Assembly: GCA_029378245.1 (NCBI GenBank)
Contig: JARKIF010000101.1
Span: 1-64,000 of the forward strand
Reading direction: 5' to 3'
From: Roridomyces roridus
Taxonomy: Eukaryota; Basidiomycota; Agaricomycetes; Agaricales; Mycenaceae
DNA: 64,000 nt
Part shown: piece after piece, positions 18,311 through 29,200 of the stretch
How the letters are laid out: each line of letters opens with the position of its first letter
Numbering within the stretch: position 1 is the stretch's first letter
Notes under the pieces: generated by a model
Database searches by the model: none
Told to the model about the DNA's origin: nothing
What the model saw: only the letters and a program-made list of their open reading frames with translations
Translations under genes and position numbers: made by a program

Positions 18311-19514
18311 TTATTCCCCGGACTCCCTTTGCCTCCGCATCTCGACGTTCTGCTCCCACTTTTCCAGCGCACGCGAATCCAGATCCCCATCCTTGTCCGC
18401 TCCTTCTGCATCCTGGGTCAAGAAACCCCACCCAGGGTCCTCGTATGCGTATCCCAGCGGTTCATCTCCAATCACCCGCAGCTCGAGTAGATTGGGTAAT
18501 CCCGCGTCGAGCTGCGGGAGAACCTGAGCCCACGAGAACGGCCAGTCACCGTCAGGGCCTTCCATGGGACAGTCTTCCAGCGTGAGACTGCTGAGGGCGG
18601 GGTGACTCAGGACAAACGATTCAGCACTCCCCTGTACTTCGCGGCACCACATTACGCTCTTGAGGTGGAGGGAGGTCAGGTTGGGTACCGGTCGAGGGTC
18701 GGAGGGGAAGCCCATGCTAGAATAGATACCGTCGTTGAGGAGTCGAAGTGTGGATACGGACTGTGACTTGAATTCAATTTTCAGTTGGCTAGAATTGAGA
18801 CATTGCGCACCTGAGCTGCGGCCAACGCGGTCATCATGTGGTCCCAAAAATCTGTGTCACCAATCTCATCCGGAGCATAGGTGCCTTCCAAGTCTGGTCC
18901 GGTGGTCTCAACCTCCAACGTTTCGAGCAGGTGCAGAAGGACGGCGAATGACTCGGACGCCAGGATGTCGCAAGGCCTTGTGATGAGGCCTTTGATTGTG
19001 AGCCACTTGAACTCGGGGAGCGGGGCGCCAGAGGATACGCCTTCCAAAACAGCGCGTTGCATTTTCAGGCCATATGAAGGCTCGTAATCCTCGTCGTCCA
19101 AGGGGCTCCAGTTCTCCCCGAAGTTTGAAAAATCAAGTCGGAGAGAGGATAGGCGAGGGAATCCAGAGAGCCCTTTCATCGCTTGCGACACGCAAACGAG
19201 TCCATCATCCGTCAGTTCCTGCTCTGATCACGCTTAGCGGCTGTTTGGACAAAGACTCGAGACTACTCACCTGCCGAACCCCGAAACACGACAGACTTGA
19301 CATATCCCACAATTTTCTCACAGGATTGAAGCCCGACGAATCCTTCGGCACTCTGTACGCGGTCTTGTACGACGATTTCGGTAAATGCCTTTGGAGTGGC
19401 GAGAGCATCCATCGTTTTGTTGGCCGCTCGAATCGTGAGCAGTTCGGGCCTTTGCAAGAGTCCGAGAATGGTCTGGATGAGCTCGAGAGGGACATCTGAG
19501 GTTCCCTGGGTCAT
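18311..19514 (-). CDS. F-box/LRR-like protein
   Basis: Three exons. Exon 1 starts MTQGTSDVPLELIQTILGLL and goes on through QRPELLTIRAANKTMDALAT, an F-box-like opening (PLELIQxIL...LLxxRxxNKxM). The second exon (about 19200-18825) and third (about 18780-18311) carry irregular leucine-rich segments such as FPRLSSLRLDFSNF and NLTSLHLKSV. The intron between them is GTGCGC...TTCAAG. The ATG at 19514 was chosen because two paralogues (36702 and 37220) begin at the same point; an in-frame ATG lies upstream at 19565. Such proteins usually act as substrate receptors of SCF ubiquitin ligases, but the domain here is weak and that role is inferred. Confidence 0.65.
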
Positions 19515-19693
19515 CGCGAGAAAGCGCACGGTGCTCTCCCTGGCGACGGTCGTGGCGGTTGCCAAAACGATGTTTGATCAATATCGATCAATGATCGTCA
19601 ATCCAACATGTCCGATTACGCGATCACGTGTCGTTTGGGATTTGTCCCAAATTTGTCCGTTCAAGTACTTGCCGCGCATTCTGATTCCAAAAA

Positions 19694-20077
19694 CTACAGA
19701 CACGTTCTTTTACTTGTGCGCTCATCGCCAGTTTCCTCCTCAGATGAGCGCTTAGAGGTGTTTGCTTGGCTTTTGGGCGCTGTTGGTGCTGAGAAATCTG
19801 TTTGCTCAGCGCTCAGTGTCAAGCGAAAGCCGAAAACACGCGGCTCACTCGATTTGTGTTGCACCCAGGACGCCACTGCAACTTTGATTTCTGCCACCTC
19901 GCCCCTCAGGAATCCCATCTCCGACAAATCTGTCATTTTGACCGAGGCAAAGCCATTCGTTCGTTTGAACCCATTGGTCTTGAACTTCCGCATGATATCA
20001 TCATCGAGATTATATGTCGAACAGAACGCCTCGATTGATAAACTTGGTCCTGGCGTCACGGGTGAGGGTATCAGCAT
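19694..20077 (-). CDS. Small SAM-like domain protein
   Basis: A 127-codon frame. Residues 12-72 (LSIEAFCSTYNLDDDIMRKF, then FASVKMTDLSEMGFLRGEVA) have the length and hydrophobic spacing of a SAM-type helical bundle, with the recurrent LxxMGFxxGxxxxL motif. A lysine/serine/glutamate-rich tail follows (SKRSSEEETGDERTSKRTCL). An acidic frame further upstream (about 20215-20150, EDQDDDGESEDISRK) could be an extra 5' exon. SAM domains mediate protein-protein interaction; the partner is unknown. It lies between two other minus-strand genes, 180 nt from one and 203 nt from the other. Confidence 0.5.
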   Translation of the reverse strand: MLIPSPVTPGPSLSIEAFCSTYNLDDDIMRKFKTNGFKRTNGFASVKMTDLSEMGFLRGEVAEIKVAVASWVQHKSSEPRVFGFRLTLSAEQTDFSAPTAPKSQANTSKRSSEEETGDERTSKRTCL

Positions 20078-20279
20078 AGTTTGAACCCCGTGTACTGGCT
20101 CAGGTTCATCTGCGCGGGTGTAGCACTCAGATACAATACAAAACGCGGGACAACTGTTAGCTCACTGATTTCTCTCTTGCGTGAAATGTCTTCCGATTCA
20201 CCGTCGTCGTCCTGATCTTCTTGTTCTTCAACTTTCACGGAAATGGTCCATCAGCACAGAAACGAATACTACTCGAGAT

Positions 20280-23200
20280 TCAAATACCATGTGCAAATAT
20301 CGAGTCGTTAGCTGGGTAATACAATGAGTGGCCGAGATGTCGGGCAAGATCTTGACTGCCTGGATCAAATCCCTTGGCCACTTGGAATTTATACAGCCCC
20401 TTGTAGACGTCGGCGTTCCAGACAGCCGTGTCCACTCGGGTCTCCATCTGAAGTGAAGGAAATCCCAACTGGAGTGCGTCGGATGCACTGAGCCGGTCAG
20501 CACCTGTGACATCAAAGGACCAGAACCACGGGTATTCGGGCCAGCGGAGCGAAGCAGGTGAACCATGAATCTGAAGATGTTCGGGAGCGCAGAGAAATAG
20601 ATATCCGTGTCGGATCTTCTCCGAAATCGTGGCCGAGAGTTCCAATGCAAATGAGATGCTGTCGACGAGGGCTGGTGTTTTGACTGAGCTTTGAAAGAAT
20701 TCAACAGAGATGAGGAGATTTGGCCGTACCGTATCTTCCATGGTTCGAAGAAATATTCAGCCTCTTGAAGATGTGATTGGCCTGCGAGAGCCAACACTGT
20801 CGGTCCAGCACTTCACAGTCCCAAGCCCAACGTCGCACAATGGTCTGTTCTTGCACACTGGACAGCGCGAACCTGGAAATAATAACTCGGCAGGATGAAG
20901 TTCCAGGCAATGAGACAACACGCCTGGTCCAACCTTCCGCCGTAAGCTCCTCTGGCTGTGCTTCCTCCGACAGGGTTTCCGGTGTCCACCAGTCATCACT
21001 GTTATATCCCGGGGCGTCTACCGCCGCGAATTCGAGTGGCAAATCATCATCATCCACTAAGCGGAATTCTGGAACCTCGGCACTCCCCCTCGTCCATCCT
21101 TCCACGCTCCCCGGGAGGTAAATGATAGACCCGAGAGTTACCTCTTCGCTAGCTGGCACGTAGACGCTTCGGAATTTCATCAGGAGTCTTCGGCATTTGA
21201 ATCGTCGAACTTGAAGGAGTAGGGTGGCGTGAGAAGTCCTTCAGCGGAAAGGCTCTGGGACTCGTTGAACAAGTTGGGTGCAAATTCGAAAAGAAGGCCG
21301 CCGGTGGAACGACGGATGTAGAACGAGTCCCGGTAGCGAGACTAGTTGTCGTAAATCAATGGAAAAACCAAGAAATGGCGACGCACGCACAGGTTCTCCA
21401 ACAGTGGCTTCATAGTAGTCGAAGATGTTCTGTTACTGTTGAGAAGCATCACTGCTTCTTGGCGACACTTTCTTACCACCAGTTCCAAACTCTTCATACC
21501 TGCGTTGAATAGTTGGAAGGCGTGACGATGAGTTGAATACTTACCCAACACCCATGCATATACACGCTCATGATCGGAGAGAGTGGGTGAATATCGAGGA
21601 ATTGCTCGTATGGCAATAAATCTGTTCAAGACAATTCAACATTGAACGAGTGGATATTGTTCGCAGACAAACGACAAACCGTCATGAAGGACAACAGCGT
21701 GAATGGCGGAAGACTCCGAGTCTGAAAGTCCAAATATCTGAACCATGTTCGGATGCCTGAGTGGTTTTCAGTCTTGCGGAAATTTTGGAGTGGAGTACTC
21801 ACCGAAGACCAACATATTGCCTCCACTCCTGTACATGTTTCAAGTAAGCTATGTGCTGATAGTAAATGTAGCCCCCACTTCTTGGACGTCGACGCTGTTC
21901 CCTTGATACAACGCAACAGTCATCGGCGTCCCTGGCATGCCATAGATGTTGGAAGAGTAAACGCGGCGCGCACTGTTCCGAACGCGTTGCCTCGCTGCCA
22001 CTCCCCGGGCAACTCTGAGCTCGCGCTGGAGATTGATGTCGCCCAGTGGAATGCGCCTGAAGTCTGTATGGTATGAGATTTTGATGAGATTCGTCCTTCT
22101 CTGTAGGGAACACGCACTGTGGTAGGGACGACGGGTCAGATATCGGGATGTTGATCGGGTTTCGGGGTAGATAGTCCGTGTGGCTGTATGATAGATCAGA
22201 TTTCCGCTTTTGCTCTCTCCATCCATAGTCTCCGTCGTCTTGATCGCCGACACCGCTCAGATTGTCCCGATCCCGGCCACCCCATCTTGGTGATTGGAGT
22301 GAGACCCGACCCACGCCGTTTTCTCCAGCTCGATCGGTGTCGATCCAGTTGTTTTATCGTTTTTCAGTGGCGTCCGTTTGCGTCCATTCTCGTCGTTTTA
22401 GTGCGCCACAGAGCCTATCGCCCTGGCGCCTCGTACTCGCAGTCAATCTAAGGAGCCCCGACGCTCCGTCAGCGTACCCCGCACTCGTGAAGAGATCGAC
22501 GACGCGTCACTATCGCCTGTCTTAGAGCACGTAGCTCTCACCCCGCGCCAGTCTACTCAATCTTCTCCCATTCCCTCGACGCCGTTGGCAGCGCGCCTTG
22601 ACCAACACGTGCAGACAGCAGGCACATTGATATTGCCTGCACTTGTATTCCCGCCCTTATCTCCCGCTTCATTCTATCATCGGCTCGCCACATTTACACG
22701 ACTTCCCGAGTCGACCGAATCCTCACCGTTGTCGACACCACCATCCAGTCCCCCTCCCTATAGACTTTTGCCAGCCGCGGTCATACACGACCCTTCCCAA
22801 AAACCAAAAGTTGTGCCGACTCCCATATTCGACGACGACGACATGACGAACGCGAATGACCTTCGTTACGATGGCTCGGGCACGTCTGCCACGGCCATGG
22901 ACTTCCTCAGAGGTGTAAACCTCATCCACGACGCTCGAACAACCCCCTTCACCGACGCCCAGAAGTTGAGGGACGTCGGAAATCGCTTTAATTATACCTC
23001 GGCACCCGACCGTTGGTTCCGGGCAGCTACCACTCTTACCACTTGGGACCTCTTCACGGCGGCGTTTGAGGCCCGTTTTGCGAACACGCCGGTTACCATA
23101 AAGCCACTCCCGCAGCGTGTCGCGGAATTGCAGAGCATGCGTATCACGGAGCGTGATTTGGTTGGGGAGGATGTCGTCGTTGCGGAAGGGACCCTCACCC

Positions 23201-26200
23201 CTTTCAATCGCTTTCAGGCGCGCTTGCGTCTGGCTATCTTGGATGCGGAAGCAGGCACGTCTGCCGAAGGGCTCTGGGCGTTCCATCACGCGTTGCCGTT
23301 GGCGTTCCGTGCGACGATAATCACGGCACCCGCGAATTGGGACGCGATGCTCTTCGCACTTCAGACATTGCCGACTCATGTCGTGGATGGGGCGGTGGAG
23401 GATAGTCGTCGCGCGAGCAAGGAGGAAGAGTGGGAGCGTGAGAAGGCGAGGATGGGTGCGCAGATGGCGGTGATGCAGAGGACGTTGGCGGGGATGTCGT
23501 TGGCGCCTGGGCGTCAACAGCAGCAGGGGGCGGCGGTCGTGCAGCAACGCGCTCCTGGAGCGGCAGCGGCGGACCAGCAGAGGGGTGGTGTAGGGAATGC
23601 ACGTGTGGCGCGTGTAGCGATGGGACGCGGAGGGAACACGGCGTTGCCAGGGGCCACGGAGGCGACGAAGACCCAGCTACTGGCCGCACTCGAAGGGTCG
23701 TACACTCGCCAGCATCCTGACACGCAAGCAGGCAAGACAGCGTATGCGGCCGATGTACGTGCATGGCACGCACGCAATCCCAATGCATCTATCGACACGG
23801 CTCCCCTTTGGGTGACGGGATTCCCTCTGACTCCTGGGACCGATAAACCACGGACTGGAGAGTGTTGGACGTGTGGGAAACGCACTCGGCCGACGCATAA
23901 TGCTCGCGATTGCACGGGAACGAGGGTGCCGGAGATGGAGCGGAGGTTCCGCACCCTGGCTGGAGTTTGGTTAGGCATGGACGTGCCGCCGCGCGCGACG
24001 CCGGTGGTGACGGTGAATGTTGTGGAGGTGGAAGCGCAGCCGGTGCAGTGGTGGGAGGATGGAGAAGGTGCACGGGAGGAGGTTTTTGACTAGGGCTACG
24101 CTTGACGGCCAAAGCGTAGCCCCAAGTCCCGGCCAAGTTGGTGGCTCGGGCGTATCTTGTGTACAGCCTGTTGTGTCAGAATATGATATTCTTGACTTGT
24201 ACACGGTGGATGCGCGTGAGCAAGAAGCGGAGAGCCCTCCGTTTATGCATTGGCTGAGTTTTGAAGGGCCGAAGGGGGAATGTATACGAGTGAGAGCATT
24301 GTGGGATGGAGGCGCGCAGGCGAGTGCAATTAGCACTGCATTCTTCAAGTCGAAGGAGGCGCGTTTTGGAGGAGCGTTGCCGCCGCAGAAGCGTTTGCGG
24401 ATGGCGGATGGGCGGTTGGTGATGGAATATGGGCAGTGGAAAGGGGCGTTCGACATCGAGGGCGTCAAACGCAATGGCGTCTTCGAGATCTTCGATGGTG
24501 GTGGTGGATGGGATGTTCTTGTTGGGAAACCGTTGCAGGCTGCGCTGCGGGCGGTTCACGATATGGGCGCGGATGTGGTTACGGTACGCGATGGCAAACA
24601 GGACGTCACGCTGAGTAACCAGAATCCGTTGGTCTGGAGGAGTGCGGGACAGGCTGCAGCGGAAGCAGCAAGGCGTGAAGCCTCAACGGGGGTGAAGTCG
24701 TGTGCGATTCCCCCCGCGAGGCGAGTCCCTTTACGTTCGTTCCCGAAGATCAATAACTCACGCAGGAAACCGAGGGCGATGAATTTTGTCGGCATTCTCG
24801 ACTTTGGCGTTCCGGCGGTTAACACGCGCGAGGCCGCGCTGGGGGGTAGTACGTCTTGCGAGACTCCCCCCGCGAGGCGAGTCAATTCATCTTGTGTTAT
24901 TGGGGACGTTGATGTAGCTGTGGAGGTTACAGGTTTGGTGGCAGTGGGCTCCGGGGATGACGAGTTACGGTTGGATGGGATGGACGGCGACAACTATTTG
25001 GGGGACGATATGCGCGATGCCGTGCCGGGGGATATGATGTCTTGCGAGACCTCCCCCGCGAGGCGAGTCGATTCTTTCCATTCTATCGGAGACGTTGATA
25101 CAGCAGTGGGTGTGGCAGATTTGGCGGTGTGCACGGAGGTTTTGGAGGAGGATGATGTGGACCACCAGGCAAGCGACGTGAATACGCGCGGAGCCTCAAC
25201 GGGGGTGATGTCGTGCGAGACTCCCCCCGCGAGGCGAGTACATTTCAATGAATCTATGGGCAATCAGGACGCTGACCCCATTCCCTCTGAGGAGCGAACG
25301 ACGATGTCAACTTTGCACGATGTGATGGAGGTGGGGGGAGAGATGACGGTCGAGGACACGACTCCGTGTGCGACCTCAACGGGGGTGCAGTCTTGCGAGG
25401 CTCCCCCCGCGAGGCGCGTCCTTTCCGTTGACGATGATGAGTTGGCGATGGCTAACCCAGAGGTCCAAGAAACATTTTCTGAAAATCCATGCAACGATCC
25501 GGCGGCGCTGAGTGGCGGGGTGACGACGGGCAACGCTGAGACGCGTGAAGCCTTCCGGGGGGTTCATTCTTGCGAGAATACCCCCGCGAGGCGAGTACTC
25601 CTCGACACTCTACCCAAATGGCGATCTATTAATCTCGTCCAAGGGCTCCCGATTGACGACGCACCTCCAAAGAATATATTCACCCGCATGACCGACCCCT
25701 TTAATGAGGACAGAGTCAAGGCGATCCTCGACGCTGTCTCCATCGGTCCAGATCTCACCGATGACCAGCGTCTGGTCGTGCGCGCATTCATCGCACAGTA
25801 TGCGGATATCTTTGCCTTATCCGTGGGTGAAGTCAGGATCGTTGACGGACCGGGTTACGCGCCAAAGATACCGGAGGGACTCACCTTCAGCACGTCGTCG
25901 GTTCCTCAGCGGCCGTGGTCAACGCCCCAGGCCATACACGTCAACAAGCAGATTGATGAGTGGCTGGCAGGTCGCATAGTCCGTGCAATCGACCCTCATG
26001 ATGTCAAATGTGTTCACCCAATCACGCTGGCGGAGAAGAACGAGTCTCCGAGCCTCACACTCAACGAGCTGCAGCACATTACGGCGGACGGGTGGATGGC
26101 GGCGGGTGGAGAATTCTCTGGTGATTTGCCACCGCGGGATCCGCCAAGGCTGCCTGGTACTCTGGACTCTGCTCCGTCGTGGCGTATCTGCGGCAATTTC

Positions 26201-29200
26201 GTCCGCCTCAACGACCACCTCAAGGTCGTCCCATTCCCACAAGGCGACATTCGCGGGAAACAGCGTCGTCTATCCGGGCACAGATATGTCTCGATATTTG
26301 ATTTTGCATCTGGCTTCTACGCACTTCACGTTGCGGAGGAGGTCCAACCGTACCTGTGTGTGTGGATCCCCGGGCGTGGATATTTTGCCTATATGCGAAT
26401 GCCCTTTGGCCTGACTGACGCCCCTACTGCGTTTGGGAATATGGTGGCGGAACGGTTCTGGGACCTGCTAGTCAACGAGACCATGGAGTTGCTGGTTGAC
26501 GATGGGGGTACGGCTGCGGATGACTTTGAGGAGATGATGCGGCGGATGCGTGTCATTTTCGACAGGGTGCGTGAGACGAAGCTCTCTTTGTCCCCGAAGA
26601 AGACAAAACTCTTCATGACGGAGGCTGTTTTTGCTGGGTCGTCTGTTGGTCCTGAAGGTGTTTCTCCTGACCTCAAGAAGCTCACGACGGTGGTACAGTG
26701 GCCAATTCCGTCCAATGCGCAGAGTTTGGAGTCGTTCCTGGGCTTGACCTCGTGGTTCCGCGACTTGATCAAGGACTATATAAAAGTCGAGAAGCCCCTC
26801 CGAGATTTGCTTGGCCTCGTCGGTGTTCCGAAGTCGGCGGGGACGCAGGAATATCGACGCGCATTCCGTGCTTTCAAACTGGCGAATGTTTGGACTCAAG
26901 AGCACACCAAGTGTTTTTGGATGCTGAAACAGTTACTCACCTCAAAACCAGTTCTGCGTGCGCCTCGATATGAGACTGTCAAGGAACACCCATTCATCTT
27001 GACCACCGACGGCTGCACGACGGGTTTCGGCGGCGTTTTGTCCCAGAAGATGCTGACGACGTTGCCGGGTGGTAAAGTCGTCCTTCGTCGGCACCCGATT
27101 GGTTTTGCATCGAAACGAGCCTCAGCCTCGGAACGCCGATACCCTCCCCACTTGCTCGAGTTTGCAGCGCTCAAGTTCGGGCTTGACAAGTTTGCTGATG
27201 TGATTTGGGGTCAGCCGGTGTTGTTGGAGATGGATTGTCGGGCGGTGGTGGACGTTCTGACGAACAAGAAATTGAACGTTTCGCACGAGCGTTGGAGGGA
27301 AGGTGTCCTGGGGTACAACATCGTCGGAGCGAAGCACATTGAGGGAACAAAGAACGTTGCGGCAGATGTCCTTAGCCGTAAGTTTGAGGACGTCGAGGAG
27401 CAGCCTGGTGATGGTCACGAGTGGACGGTGTCGCCGGATGGTACTGCTGGCTCAGGCTTGGAGAACGATGTGTTCTCAGTCTATCTTGAGGCTCTCGGTG
27501 GTACTAACGAGGATTCATTCTTGATCGTCGAGTTACCTGCAGGTACCATGGCGCTGCGTGAACGTTTGAAGGGCGAACCGCAGTATGTCGAAATTCTCGA
27601 TGCAATTAACGAGCTGGACGTCGGGACATCCAAGCGTGCGCGGGACCGGGCGAAGCATCGTGCCAAAGATTATTTTGTCGAGGACGGGAAGTTGTGGCGT
27701 CTTGGGGGCGGGGATAGGCGTCGCGGACGTTCCCGACGAGAGTGCGTGACAAGGAAAGAGGCGATGAAACTCGCGGCGGAAATACACGCAGAGCGCGGCC
27801 ATTTCGGACGCGACGCCGTCAAGATGATTCTGATGGACAAGATTAGCAGTCCGGGTCTCGACGCGTCTATCTTGGAGGCTATACGAGACTGTGGTCAGTG
27901 CAAGGCTTTCGGTCCAAAACACATTCATTCACTGCTCAATCCCATCACTCGACGACATCCCTACGAGCTCCTGGTTGGAGACTATTTATCCTTGCCGACG
28001 GGCAAGGGTGGCTACAAGACGGCACTACTAATCTTGGACTGCACGTCGCAGAAGGTGTGGGGAGAGAAATTCAAAAAGGCGGGCACGGGTAAGACCAGCG
28101 TCGCGGGCTTGCAGCGTGTCTATCGAGACTTTGGGCGTTTCGATACGTTCATGACGGATGGTGGTCCGCATCTGGATTGTGCAGAAGTGAGGGATTGGTT
28201 AGAGGAGCGCGGGATGAAGCACCACGCCGTTCCCAAATACTCGCCGTGGATCAACGGATTGGTCGAGGGTGCTAACAGGATTTTGCTGCATATCCTAGCA
28301 CGGTTGTGCGCGCCGGATGTTGGGGAGGACGTTTGGGACGCAGCGACTTGGGAGACGTTGCCGAGGAATTGGTCTGACCATTTTGACGAAGCCCTAGGTC
28401 TGATGAACGAGCGCGTTCTACCGTCCGTTGGTTTCAGCCCCAATGAAATCGCTCTTGGCAAGGTCGTCAACACGCCGGACACATCACACGAGTCGCTTGA
28501 GGAGGCACCGTCGAGAGAGGAAGTTGAGACACATATCGCCTACGTCGAACAGCAGCGTCTGGATGGGTATGCCGAACGCGTGAGGTACGCGTTGGGTCGG
28601 AAGGCTGCGTTCGATCGCAAGGTTGTCTCGTCAAAAGCGGGGGTGGTGACTTTCCATCGCGGTCAGCTCGTACAATATGCTAACAGTGTTTGGGACTACA
28701 CCTTCCAATCCCTTGGAAAGCTGATTTACTATTGGTCGGCTCCGCAGCGCATTCGGGAACGCATTACAGATTCGTACATACTGGAAGATCTCGATGGCTC
28801 GCCTCTCAGCGGCGTCTACAGTGCTCGTCGATTGCGCGCGTTCGTGCCGAAGAAGGGTGGTGACTTGGAGCGTGACCAGGCGGAGTTCGAGAGGGGGTTA
28901 CGGCCAGTTGTGGCGGAGGCGGAGAGGTTGGAACGGGAGGCGGTGGAGGCGGAGCGTGCTGCGGAGGTTGGAGCGCGGTTAGAGTAGTGCTTCTTGGTTC
29001 TTGGGTTGGGCTGTATTGGCGACGGGGACGTCGCCTTTGTGTTCGTGGGCGCATGTGGTAGGGACGACGGGTCAGATATCGGGATGTTGATCGGGTTTCG
29101 GGGTAGATAGTCCGTGTGGCTGTATGATAGATCAGATTTCCGCTTTTGCTCTCTCCATCCATAGTCTCCGTCGTCTTGATCGCCGACACCGCTCAGATTG

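Noticed and set aside
20280..22063. Calling the HPN-motif family a protein kinase
   Set aside because: No HRD, DFG or glycine-rich loop was found; only an N-lobe-like stretch is seen.
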